Source: UBA2287 sp037442025 (GTDB lineage Bacteria > Bacteroidota > Bacteroidia > Bacteroidales > Tenuifilaceae). Taken from it: a stretch of DNA of 64,000 nt. Every line of letters begins with the position of its first letter. Within the stretch, counting starts at the first letter, position 1. Both the position numbers and the translations under genes were made by a program. Shown one piece after another: positions 43,472-51,246 of this stretch. The stretch is taken from assembly GCA_037442025.1 (NCBI GenBank), contig JBBIRB010000001.1, forward strand, positions 75,054-139,053, in the 5' to 3' direction. The notes beneath the pieces are model-generated. The model ran no database searches. It was not told the DNA's origin and saw only the letters and a program-made list of their open reading frames with translations.

Positions 43472-43486
43472 CAACTCAATTCGCGA

Positions 43487-43573
43487 GCCCAGATGGCGAA
43501 ATTGGTAGACGCGCTAGTTTCAGGGACTAGTATCAGCAATGATGTGCAGGTTCGAGTCCTGTTCTGGGCACCA
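43487..43573 (+). tRNA. tRNA-Leu (CAG)
   Basis: Acceptor GCCCAGA pairs with TCTGGGC. The anticodon arm is CTAGT, loop TTCAGGG, ACTAG, giving anticodon CAG. The long variable arm of a class II tRNA and the T arm GGTTCGAGTCC are present. The CCA end is encoded at 43571-43573. Confidence 0.95.
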
Positions 43574-43671
43574 AAAGCGAGTTGAAACATTTTACAACCC
43601 GATTATGGGATATATTAGATTGAGGGTTGTATTAAGTTTGCCGATGTAAAGAGTTCTTTTTATTTAATATT

Positions 43672-43755
43672 GCCCAGGTGGTGAAATTGGTAGACACACC
43701 AGCTTGAGGGGCTGGCGCCGTCAAAAGCGTGCAAGTTCGAGTCTTGTCCTGGGCA
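43672..43755 (+). tRNA. tRNA-Leu (GAG)
   Basis: Acceptor GCCCAGG pairs with CCTGGGC. The anticodon arm is CCAGC, loop TTGAGGG, GCTGG, giving anticodon GAG. It has a class II variable arm. CCA is not encoded, unlike its neighbour 98 bases upstream. The first bases after the acceptor are shared with that gene, indicating duplication. Confidence 0.95.
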
Positions 43756-43768
43756 CTTTATAAAAACG

Positions 43769-43806
43769 AAACCCACTGTAAACGAAATGTTTATGGTGGG
43801 TTTTTT
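43769..43806 (+). terminator. terminator after the tRNA-Leu pair
   Basis: Stem AAACCCAC / GTGGGTTT with a 19-base loop and a T run, 13 bases after the second tRNA. Confidence 0.75.
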
Positions 43807-43837
43807 GTTTTATAGCATTCGTTTCCCTCGAATTCCA

Positions 43838-43923
43838 TCGAGCACTTCGAGCACTTCGAGCACTTCGAGCATTTCGAACACTTCGAGCACTTCGAGCACT
43901 TCGAGCACTTCGAGCACTTCGAG
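43838..43923. repeat. 9-bp tandem repeat CACTTCGAG
   Basis: A partial TCGAG, then nine consecutive 9-base units; eight are exact CACTTCGAG and the fourth reads CATTTCGAA. Translated it gives a Ser-Ser-Thr run, but no real gene surrounds it. It directly follows the tRNA terminator. Confidence 0.95.
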
Positions 43924-43975
43924 AGCCTCAGTGCCCGTAGTGCCCGTGGTGTCCGTAGGGTGGGATTTGGGTGGT

Positions 43976-44005
43976 TTACCTAATAGTTCGCATCCCCCAA
44001 AGCGC
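43976..44005. repeat. dispersed module B, copy 1
   Basis: Begins TTTACCTAATAG and ends CCCCCAAAGCGC. A second copy with a few changes lies at 45410-45440. Between this and module A lies a REP-like palindrome CTGCC GTAA GGCAG at 44045-44058. Confidence 0.8.
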
Positions 44006-44088
44006 AGTGACAGTGGAGAAAGCCAATATAACCTCAGAACCTGACTGCCGTAAGGCAGGTATAAAATGCAGATTTTCCAATGTAAATT

Positions 44089-44200
44089 GGTTGAAAGGGT
44101 TGAGCTTTGCCCTAAACGAAACTATCTGTTTAGCATGTTTTGCCAAGCTTTCCTTTTACATTTAACATTTAGCGTTTTAAGTTATTCATTTCCTAATGGG
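44089..44200. repeat. dispersed module A, copy 1
   Basis: About 110 bases beginning GGTTGAA and including TTTGCCCTAAACGAAAC, then CCTTTTACATTTAACATTTAG and a final CCTAATGG. It matches 45310-45422. The two copies lie about 1.2 kb apart and bracket the ORF6N pseudogene. Confidence 0.8.
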
Positions 44201-44205
44201 GCGGG

Positions 44206-44421
44206 GCACTAAAATTTCGATCGCAAAATCAAAATTATCACGATCTGGTGGTGCTTGCTGCGCTTGATAAAGGAAATTGCAATACAATGCGGGGCATAAG
44301 TACGTGAGCACTACGGAATGATATCAGCTAAACAATCTGAATAGCCTGTAGAGCAAGCTGGAGAAATACCACCCGTGGGTAAATGAAGCAATGTTTAATC
44401 TGTGATATCCAATTTTAATTG
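44206..44421. other. intergenic stretch without a recognisable gene
   Basis: No open frame of useful length in any phase. Short frames such as YHDLVVLAALDKG suggest a decayed coding fragment but match no family I know. Confidence 0.4.
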
Positions 44422-44429
44422 TATTTTTG
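44422..44429 (+). promoter_or_regulatory. -7 box of the ORF6N gene
   Basis: TATTTTTG matches TAnnTTTG and lies 12 bases before the ORF6N ATG. Only a weak TTTA is seen at the -33 position. Confidence 0.5.
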
Positions 44430-44440
44430 CAACCTCAAAC

Positions 44441-44997
44441 ATGAAAACAATGACAACAGAAATGCAAATACTACCCGATGAAGCAATAATCAGCAAAATA
44501 TACGTCATGCGGGTAGAAAGGTAATGGTTGACCGTGATTTGGCAGTACTATATGGTGTTGAAACAAGGGTGTTAAACCAAGCGGTAAGACGAAACGAAAA
44601 ACGGTTCCCTGAAGATTTTATGTTCCAAATGACACCGGAAGAAATGCAAGATTGGAAATCACAAATTGTGATATCCAATAACGAAAAGATGGGACTCAGA
44701 AAATCGCCGTTGGTTTTTACCGAACAAGGGGTTGCAATGTTGTCAAGCGTATTAAACAGCGAAAGAGCAATAATGGTAAACATTGCCATCATCAGGGTTT
44801 TTACCAAAATGCGCGAGTTACTATCTACACACAAAGAAATACTACTAAAACTTGAACAACTTGAAAAGAAAGACATTGAGCACGATGATAAAATTATGCT
44901 CATCTTCGAGTACCTCAAGCAGTTCGAGGAAGCCAAGCGGGAGGAGCTGGAGCAGAAGAACCGCCCCAGGATAGGATTTAAGCCTCCGAAAGAATAA
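44441..44997 (+). pseudogene. ORF6N-domain protein, frameshifted
   Basis: ORF6N proteins are phage- and mobile-element-associated DNA-binding or regulatory proteins. The natural start is the ATG at 44441 (MKTMTTEMQILPDEAIISKI), but that frame ends at TAA 44521-44523 after VMRVER. The rest of the domain (VMVDRDLAVLYGVETRVLNQ onward) continues in another frame to 44997. One extra G in the CGGG at 44510-44513 would restore R-G-R-K-V-M-V-D, the usual family sequence at this point. The intact downstream part has the ORF6N pattern RNEKRFPEDFMFQMTPEE and a charged coiled-coil tail. The defect is either a real single-base loss in a G run or a sequencing error. Accessory context supports transfer. Confidence 0.8.
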
Positions 44998-45309
44998 GCC
45001 CAACGCACAAGAGACACGGAAAGGGGCACTCATCGTCAATCGTCGGCAAAAAAACACGCCAAGCCACCAAGGCACATTTTGCCAAATCTTTTACCTCGAC
45101 TGGGCGAAGTTTGCAACTTCGTCCTAGTTAAAAGGCGGTTTGCCTTCGGTGAACTCGCCATAGTAGGGCTCGGTTCCTGACCGCCAGCAAGGAGAAGAAA
45201 TGCAAAACCTCCAGCTATTTTTAGCAGGTTTATCAACCGGAGGTTGGTTGCGCCTGAGGTATGCAGAACTAAAGGAAGCTTGTGGCTATTGTTATTTTGC
45301 CAATTGCAG

Positions 45310-45440
45310 GGTTGAATGGGATGTGTTTTGCCCTAAACGAAACTTACACAAAAGCATGCTCCTCCAACCTTTCCTTTTACATTTAACATTTAGTGTTTTG
45401 CATTTTTCATTTACCTAATAGGTCGCTGCCCCCAAAGCGC
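45310..45440. repeat. dispersed modules A and B, copy 2
   Basis: Module A (45310-45422) is directly joined to module B (45410-45440, TTTACCTAATAG to CCCCCAAAGCGC). At the first site the order is reversed, with B upstream of A by about 80 bases. No coding potential in either copy. Confidence 0.75.
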
Positions 45441-45510
45441 GCAGGCCCGAAAATCGAGCGAGGGTGCGCAAGCCAGCGGAAAGGAGCTTCCGATTTTCTT
45501 GATTTTTTTG

Positions 45511-45538
45511 TTTCTTTTTGTATCAAGACAAAAAGAAA
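45511..45538. repeat. palindromic hairpin TTTCTTTTTGT / ACAAAAAGAAA
   Basis: Perfect 11-pair stem with loop ATCAAG. Upstream CTTGAT can alternatively pair with the loop. I recall similar T/A-rich palindromes as common intergenic elements in Bacteroidota; here it has no adjacent gene to terminate. Confidence 0.6.
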
Positions 45539-45654
45539 AGGGGAAGTGTATACTTTTTTTAGGACGAGTCATAGCTCGCTTCGCGCATTCAGGCGCACTG
45601 CCTGCTCGTGATCCCTCCTTTCTGTAATATCAAATGATTGGCTCTAGGATAAAT

Positions 45655-45776
45655 AAAAAAGACCAGCCGTCATGACTGGTCTTCTGTGTGACCCCTGCCT
45701 TTCGGCAGGCAGGCCGGAGGGACTAGCTCGCTGCCCGCTGGCAGGCACACAGCCTGCTCGTGATCCCTCGTCGTGT
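45655..45776 (-). other. duplicated tRNA-Arg 3' end and terminator, split by a palindrome
   Basis: On the minus strand, tRNA 3'-end sequence TCCCTCCGG is followed by a REP-like insert (core CCTGCC, GAAA loop, GGCAGG; plus-strand 45694-45709), then GGGTCACACAG and a hairpin AAGACCAG / CTGGTCTT with a T run (plus 45655-45683). The same arrangement, without the insert, occurs at the intact tRNA-Arg end and terminator at 45801-45855. The word GCCTGCTCGTGATCCCTC also occurs twice, near 45599 and 45752. Confidence 0.65.
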
Positions 45777-45800
45777 TTGGCCATTACAAATTTTTATGAA

Positions 45801-45834
45801 AATAAAAAAGGCCAACCCTTTTCGGATTAGCCTT
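45801..45834 (-). terminator. tRNA-Arg terminator
   Basis: Stem AAGGCTAA / TTGGCCTT on the minus strand (one A-C mismatch) followed by TTTTTTAT, just after the tRNA 3' end. Confidence 0.7.
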
Positions 45835-45839
45835 CTGTG

Positions 45840-45913
45840 TGACCCCGGAGGGATTCAAACCCCCAACCTCCTGATCCGTAGTCAGGTGCTCTATTCAGTT
45901 AAGCTACGGAGTC
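45840..45913 (-). tRNA. tRNA-Arg (ACG)
   Basis: Acceptor GACTCCG pairs with CGGGGTC (one G-T pair), discriminator A at 45840. The anticodon arm is CCTGA, loop CTACGGA, TCAGG, giving ACG, which would be edited to ICG. T arm GGGTTTGAATCCC. No encoded CCA. It is the right boundary of the accessory stretch. Confidence 0.95.
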
Positions 45914-45965
45914 GAATGCGGGTGCAAATATAGCATTTTTTTAAACACCAAGCAGGGTTAGGTAA

Positions 45966-45999
45966 AAAAAATGTCCCAATTTTCACTGGGACATTTTTT
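45966..45999 (-). terminator. rplS terminator
   Basis: Thirteen-pair stem AAAAAATGTCCCA / TGGGACATTTTTT with an eight-base loop. It ends 4 bases after the rplS stop on the minus strand. Confidence 0.88.
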
Positions 46000-46002
46000 G
46001 GT

Positions 46003-46365
46003 CTATTTCTCTTCCATTTTAACAATCTTCTCTTTAATCCTCGCCTTCTTACCGGTTAGGTCGCGTAGGTAGAAAATTCTGGCGCGACGAACCTTACCAG
46101 CCTTGTTGAAATCAATCTTATCGATGAAAGGTGAGTGAATGGGGAAAATACGCTCAACACCTACTCCGCTTGAAATTTTGCGAATGGTGAAAGTTTCGGT
46201 AGCACCAGATCCTTTGCGTTGAATTACTACGCCTCTGAAGTTCTGGATACGCTCCTTGTTACCTTCCTTAATTTTGTAGTGAACCGTAATGGTGTCGCCA
46301 CTTTTAAAGTTTGGGTGCTCTTTTTTGGGCTCAAATGCCTGCTCGGCAACTTTAATAAAATCCAT
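46003..46365 (-). CDS. rplS: 50S ribosomal protein L19
   Basis: Large-subunit protein at the interface with the small subunit. The 120 residues show FKSGDTITVHYKIKEGNKER, then QNFRGVVIQRKGSGATETFT and SGVGVERIFPIHSP, all conserved L19 landmarks. Complete, single gene with its own terminator; the usual trmD-rimM partners are absent, as in most Bacteroidota. Confidence 0.97.
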   Translation of the reverse strand: MDFIKVAEQAFEPKKEHPNFKSGDTITVHYKIKEGNKERIQNFRGVVIQRKGSGATETFTIRKISSGVGVERIFPIHSPFIDKIDFNKAGKVRRARIFYLRDLTGKKARIKEKIVKMEEK

Positions 46366-46494
46366 TTTGCAATCAGTTTAGTTTGTTCCAAAATAAGCAA
46401 TATTACACGCTATCAGCATTTTGTAAGAGATTGCTTACCAAAAATGTGAATGCAAAAGTAACCATTTTTTGCAATTCCAACTAATGTTCATAAA

Positions 46495-46520
46495 AAAAAG
46501 CTGCAATTATGCAGCTTTTT
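46495..46520 (-). terminator. intrinsic terminator
   Basis: Ten-pair stem AAAAAGCTGC / GCAGCTTTTT with loop AATTAT (minus-strand view), with a T run, 8 bases after the stop of the C69 peptidase gene. Confidence 0.88.
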
Positions 46521-46528
46521 CAAGTGGT

Positions 46529-48280
46529 CTATTTTTTCTCCTCTTCGGGCTTTAGGAGCTTATCTCCTGTATGGTCAATTATTATTTTCTTGAACCAATC
46601 GGGGTATTGAGGATTATTTACTCTAGCTGGTGTTGCGTTGTACTTATTGTATTTGAAAACACCATTCTCCTCTTGTTTTATGTTACCATCTATATACTTC
46701 ACAAGTAAAAACTGGAATAGTTTTTCCCATCGAGCAACTAGTGCGTTGGCATTATTTACCGAGAAGTTTGTAAGGAATTCTGCCGCCTGGTCTGGTGCGG
46801 ATTGGTGCATTTCCAGCGCCATTTTATCCATCAAGCCTGTCATTTGAACGTATTGCTTTTCAAGTTCTTGCTGTAATTTTACTATGTCGGCACTCATTAC
46901 ATCGTAGCGTAGATAAGCAAAGTTGGTAACCTTACTGAATACCCAGAATGCGGCATTTTCGGAATAGTTTAAGAGGTCGCCATTACCCACTGCAAAGGTT
47001 TCGGGAATGCGAGTCATGCTGCAGTACATGGGGGTGTAAACCGACGTGGCTGCGTCGTCTACACCAAACCACAGTATGCCACCAATGGCATTGGGAAGCC
47101 AGTTGCGCATTTGCGCTACAAACGAGAATCCGGTTTGCTGAGTAGCAGTAGCCCGCTCGTTAACATAGGTTTTTCCTTCGTATTTCCATGTTAATGGTCT
47201 CCAACGATAGGGAAGTCCATGGGGGCCAGCTCCCGGATCCTTGCGCATATCGAGTTCTGTACCTTCTAAATGGTCGCGCATGAAATTCATGAGGTCATTC
47301 ACCGATAACTTACGTTCGGGTTTAATGTACAGGGGCATCCTATTTTTCAGGTTAAGTCCTTTTGCATAATCGAAATGGTTCCAAATGCTTTTGTCAATGT
47401 CCTTAAAGAAAGACCAAACTCGCATTTCACAGGCACGGGCGGAACCAAAATCGATGGGGCAGTATATATCGCTAAAGCTGAAATCGCTGTCTTTGCCATC
47501 GAAAAGTTTTTGATTTCGGGCAAATGAAATAACATCGTGGGCATAAACAACTTCAACTGATGGGTCGAATATTTTGTTCAAATTTTTAGAACTGATGGAA
47601 GTTTTACCATTTTCCAGTGGGAAGGTAGTTATTCGAGCATGGTTGGCATGTGCGCTAACATAGCCATCGGGGATTCGAATGGCAACCCAAACTGCTCCTT
47701 TGTTTGCATTGTATGTTTTCTTAGTTTTTCTATCGGTTACCATATTGGTGCCCTTGCCTATGAGTTCAAGAAACCAAACTTCGTTAGGATCGGCAATAGA
47801 AAACGATTCACCGCTGCTATAGTAGCCATAGGTTTCTACCAGTTCGGCCATAATTTTAATGGCTTCTCGGGCATTTTTTGCTCTTTGAAGAGTAATGTAA
47901 ATTAAACTACCATAATCAATCAAACCGGTTGTGTCTGCAAGTTTCTCGATCCCACCAAAGGTTGTTTCGCCAATGCTAAGTTGGTGCTCATTCATATTTC
48001 CAACCACATTGTAAGTTTTTAGTGCCTGCGGAATTTCGCCTAAATACTTTCCAGTATCCCATTCGTAAACTTTAAGCATAGTTCCAGGTGCGTAAGTGGC
48101 AGCGGGCCAATGGTAGAGCTCGCCATATAGGTAATGCGAATCGGCAGAGTAGGTTACCATGGTCGAACCATCTACCGATGCGCCGCGGGTTACTAGAAAA
48201 TTGGTGCAGGCTTGGGAATCGAACCCCTGTATTAACAGTATGGCACTCAGGGCAAGGCCCAAAAGATTCAGTTTTCTCAT
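46529..48280 (-). CDS. C69-family dipeptidase
   Basis: N-terminal-nucleophile dipeptidase exported to the periplasm. The 583-residue protein has a signal peptide ending DSQA, so that after cleavage Cys25 (ACTNFLVTRGASVDGS) becomes the catalytic N-terminal residue, the defining feature of family C69. The segments GNMNEHQLSIGETTFGG and AWVAIRIPDGYVSAHANHARI are typical. A C-terminal extension of about 100 residues is present. It probably cleaves dipeptides taken up or released outside. It is single, with its own promoter and terminator. Confidence 0.9.
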   Translation of the reverse strand: MRKLNLLGLALSAILLIQGFDSQACTNFLVTRGASVDGSTMVTYSADSHYLYGELYHWPAATYAPGTMLKVYEWDTGKYLGEIPQALKTYNVVGNMNEHQLSIGETTFGGIEKLADTTGLIDYGSLIYITLQRAKNAREAIKIMAELVETYGYYSSGESFSIADPNEVWFLELIGKGTNMVTDRKTKKTYNANKGAVWVAIRIPDGYVSAHANHARITTFPLENGKTSISSKNLNKIFDPSVEVVYAHDVISFARNQKLFDGKDSDFSFSDIYCPIDFGSARACEMRVWSFFKDIDKSIWNHFDYAKGLNLKNRMPLYIKPERKLSVNDLMNFMRDHLEGTELDMRKDPGAGPHGLPYRWRPLTWKYEGKTYVNERATATQQTGFSFVAQMRNWLPNAIGGILWFGVDDAATSVYTPMYCSMTRIPETFAVGNGDLLNYSENAAFWVFSKVTNFAYLRYDVMSADIVKLQQELEKQYVQMTGLMDKMALEMHQSAPDQAAEFLTNFSVNNANALVARWEKLFQFLLVKYIDGNIKQEENGVFKYNKYNATPARVNNPQYPDWFKKIIIDHTGDKLLKPEEEKK

Positions 48281-48311
48281 TGTATTGTTATGGTTTAGGT
48301 TATAGAATTTG

Positions 48312-48319
48312 CAAAAATA
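48312..48319 (-). promoter_or_regulatory. -7 box of the C69 dipeptidase gene
   Basis: Minus-strand TATTTTTG, matching TAnnTTTG, 32 bases upstream of the start. No clear TTTG at -33. Confidence 0.5.
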
Positions 48320-48456
48320 TTATTTTAGTTCAGGTAAAAAAATGAAATTCAATTTAGCAGATTGCATTCAAGCAACTATTTCGATAGGAAATATTCCAGA
48401 GGGTTTAAAAACCATTGCACTTATGCAGCAGTTTTGACGGGAACTGTTACAGCATT

Positions 48457-49530
48457 TTACATGTTTAAGCAACCTGCAATAGAGTCAGCATGAGCTCCTG
48501 TCACCGAAGCCAAAGCCGAATTCTGCTTTAAAATGAATAGGAGCGCCAGAAACCCGAAGATGTGGGCCTCTTTAAAATCGATAATACTGCTGGAAGGAAT
48601 ATGTAATGGGTTTTGGCAGGTTCGTTTTAAAACTTCTACAAGAAAAGTATTTTTTGCTCCACCTCCGGTAATCAGTACGCTACCTTGGGGAGTTTGGTTA
48701 ACTACTTTGCCAATTTGTTGTGCAATATGTTCGTAAACCGTTCTTAGTTTGTCTTCAACAGTAATGCTATACGAGTTTATTATAGGAAGGAATTCCGCGT
48801 CGAACCATTCGCGACCAAGCGATTTTGAACCAGGCTGATTATAATAGCCTGTTTTGTTAAGTCGGTCAAGAAGTTCGAAATTAGTATCCCCGCGCTTACC
48901 AATGTCCCCTCCAGAATCCATTTCTTTACCTAGCAATTGTGCCAAATAGTTTAAAGCCATGTTGGCCGGACAAATATCGAATGCAGTACGCTTGCCATTG
49001 GATTTGAAGGAGATATTTGCAAAGCCTCCCAAATTTAAGCAGAAGAAGTATTGATTGAAAAGAAGTTCATCGCCAATAGGAACCAGTGGAGCACCCTGTC
49101 CGCCTCGGGCAACATCGCCCATTCGAAAGTTAGAAACACAAGGTATGCCTGTTATGGCAGCTATATGGGCGCCGCTACCAATTTGGGTTGAAAAACCTTG
49201 CCTGGGCTCATGGAACAATGTATGTCCGTGAGATCCAATGACATCGATTTTTATATTGAAATTTAGTTTATTTTTAAATTCATTAATTTGCTCGCCCAAC
49301 CATTTGCCCAACTGGGCATCAATTAGCATAAGTTCTCGTCCGGAAGAATTATAAGCGCTCAAAAGCATTTTCTTCTGCTGCTTGGAGTATTCAATGGTTT
49401 TGGCTTGTAATATGGCATGCTTCCATTCGCCACTGGAATATTCAAATTCGCTGAGGCAAATATCGAGCCCATCGAGCGAAGTGCCCGACATGAGACCAAC
49501 CGTTACGTATTTTTTTGGAATGGGGTTCAA
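48457..49530 (-). CDS. anmK: anhydro-N-acetylmuramic acid kinase
   Basis: Phosphorylates and opens 1,6-anhydro-MurNAc released in cell-wall recycling. The 357-residue protein has the family signature VGLMSGTSLDGLDICL (about 11-26), IGSHGHTLFHEP (about 100-111), DVARGGQGAPLVP and the C-terminal ATPase box VLITGGGAKNTFL. Length is usual. It has no neighbours of the recycling pathway except an M23 peptidase three genes upstream. The next gene upstream stops 2 bases before its start, so it is in the same transcript. Confidence 0.95.
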   Translation of the reverse strand: MNPIPKKYVTVGLMSGTSLDGLDICLSEFEYSSGEWKHAILQAKTIEYSKQQKKMLLSAYNSSGRELMLIDAQLGKWLGEQINEFKNKLNFNIKIDVIGSHGHTLFHEPRQGFSTQIGSGAHIAAITGIPCVSNFRMGDVARGGQGAPLVPIGDELLFNQYFFCLNLGGFANISFKSNGKRTAFDICPANMALNYLAQLLGKEMDSGGDIGKRGDTNFELLDRLNKTGYYNQPGSKSLGREWFDAEFLPIINSYSITVEDKLRTVYEHIAQQIGKVVNQTPQGSVLITGGGAKNTFLVEVLKRTCQNPLHIPSSSIIDFKEAHIFGFLALLFILKQNSALASVTGAHADSIAGCLNM

Positions 49531-49531
49531 T

Positions 49532-50236
49532 TTATTTCGACATATTGAGGATAAGATTCGAAATGGCTTGATTCATAAGACCCATGAAGGTTTTAGGATC
49601 TTCTGAGAATTGATCGTTTACCAATCCATTAAGAAAGTTCGAATCGAAAACCCAATGTTCATTGCCCTTGGCTTGACCTAAAAACTTGTCGACAGGTATA
49701 ACTCCCTTCTCGGAGAAAGTTGTAATATTAAATACTATTCGGGGTTTTGGCTCGGGTAGGGGTTCTTCGGTTGCTGTTTTTGAAGTATCTCTTCTTGGGC
49801 GGGGCGCACTACCGTAACCCGTTGGTGCCGATGCGATTTCAAACTCAATATTTAAATCGACCCTTATATAGAATTTCGAATTGCCCCTTCGTATGGCCTT
49901 ATTAATTGACGTGTTGGGAAATTCGTACTCATCGTAATCGAACTGGTTGCCGTATATGTTAACCGGATATAAATATAAACCAATCTCGCGCTCGAGCCTG
50001 TCTTCTAAAAGAATCCAGGTAATATCTTTAATGCGTTTAATTATTTTATTGGTTTTATGATTTTTAACATCAGGAAAACTGCTTTCAAGACCTGAAAGCC
50101 GTGCCATCATTTGTGGGTTAATGGTAACATTAAAGGAAATTAGGGCCAAATGCTTATTTCTATAATTAATTGAGCCAGCATTGAATGGCGAAATAACCAG
50201 CAACAGTAGAAATAATGCCAATAATTTATTTTTCAT
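49532..50236 (-). CDS. exported protein of unknown function
   Basis: I do not recognise this gene. The ATG at 50236 begins a signal peptide (KNKLLALFLLLLVISPFNAG); a longer frame starts in the leader. The mature part (about 210 residues) appears beta-rich with a proline/arginine-rich loop (GYGSAPRPRRDTSKTATEEP, about 160-180). The segment AIRRGNSKFYIRVDLNIEFE suggests antiparallel strands. No lipobox or catalytic motif. It ends 2 bases before anmK, and the acyltransferase gene lies 87 bases upstream; an envelope role is a guess. Confidence 0.55.
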   Translation of the reverse strand: MKNKLLALFLLLLVISPFNAGSINYRNKHLALISFNVTINPQMMARLSGLESSFPDVKNHKTNKIIKRIKDITWILLEDRLEREIGLYLYPVNIYGNQFDYDEYEFPNTSINKAIRRGNSKFYIRVDLNIEFEIASAPTGYGSAPRPRRDTSKTATEEPLPEPKPRIVFNITTFSEKGVIPVDKFLGQAKGNEHWVFDSNFLNGLVNDQFSEDPKTFMGLMNQAISNLILNMSK

Positions 50237-50323
50237 TTTTTTCAGCTTTGAATAGTGCAAAGTAGTACAAATGTAATACAATTTGGTGGCATTTTGAACC
50301 TTTCAACTAGCGTGCCATTAAAG

Positions 50324-51232
50324 TTACGACATGCCTATTGAATTATAAACAACATACGAAGGCCGATTTCTTTTCCATCGTCTATGTGTCCAAAGCCATG
50401 GTGAAGGTTCTTTACGTATAACTTTTTCGAGATTCTTAAAATAAAGGCTAGTAAGTTCACCATGCTCTAGCGATTGAGGGTTATCGCAAAGTACAGATAG
50501 TTCAACAGTATAGAATCCTCGTTTTACTCTCTGAATTTCAATAAATACAACAGGATAGTTGTATAGATGTGCATACTTTTCGGGGCCGTGAAGGCAAGGA
50601 GTATCCTGATTCAGGAAATCGACCCAAAACGCTTTGGTCAAATCAACGGGGCTTTGGTCGGCTACTAATATATAAATACAGGGTTCATTTTTAAATTTTT
50701 CGAAAGTGGCAAAGGTTTCGGCAATTGATACCATTTGGGTACCTTTATGTACACGGGTCCATTTCATTAGCCTATCGATAATTGGGTTGTCGAGGGGTTT
50801 ATAAAATGCCACTGGTTTGTGCTTAAGGTGCAAACCCGCTGAGAGCGCACCCCATTCCCAGTTGGCATAATGCCCCGTAACTCCTATAAGGCTTATGCCT
50901 TTATTGTAGTAATCGTTTAGCAGTTCGGGGTTTTTTATTACATAGCGCTTAAGTATCTGTTTGCGGCTAATTGTGAAACCCTTAAGTGCTTCAATCGCAA
51001 TATCGGCCAAATTTCGGTACGATTTATTCAGTATACGTATTATTTCTTCTTTGCTTTTTTCGGGGAACGATTTTAATAAATTGGCCCGTGCAACTTCAAT
51101 TCTGTATCCAACCATATACCGTAAAAACAGGTAAATGAAATTGCCAAAAAGGTACATTAATCTGAATGGTAATATGGCAACCAGTATGAGTGCAACCGAA
51201 AAAATAATGAAGTAAATGGAATGTCCAATCAT
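50324..51232 (-). CDS. LpxL/HtrB-type lipid A acyltransferase
   Basis: Membrane acyltransferase adding secondary acyl chains to lipid A. The ATG at 51232 (MIGHSIYFIIFSVALILVAI) is used because the longer frame begins with TTG and overlaps the previous stop. It gives 302 residues with an N-terminal membrane helix, the catalytic H-x4-E motif as HYANWE in LIGVTGHYANWEWGALSAGL, and the later conserved block YILVADQSPVDL. Typical length. It follows the M23 peptidase gene by 14 bases and probably shares its transcript. Confidence 0.88.
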   Translation of the reverse strand: MIGHSIYFIIFSVALILVAILPFRLMYLFGNFIYLFLRYMVGYRIEVARANLLKSFPEKSKEEIIRILNKSYRNLADIAIEALKGFTISRKQILKRYVIKNPELLNDYYNKGISLIGVTGHYANWEWGALSAGLHLKHKPVAFYKPLDNPIIDRLMKWTRVHKGTQMVSIAETFATFEKFKNEPCIYILVADQSPVDLTKAFWVDFLNQDTPCLHGPEKYAHLYNYPVVFIEIQRVKRGFYTVELSVLCDNPQSLEHGELTSLYFKNLEKVIRKEPSPWLWTHRRWKRNRPSYVVYNSIGMS

Positions 51233-51246
51233 TATATGATTATATA

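Noticed and set aside
43838..43923. CRISPR-like array
   Set aside because: The units are 9 bases without spacers and no cas genes are present.
43787..44044. Open frame encoding a Ser-Ser-Thr repeat protein
   Set aside because: The frame is produced by the 9-bp tandem repeat and overlaps a tRNA terminator; it has no start signal and no family.
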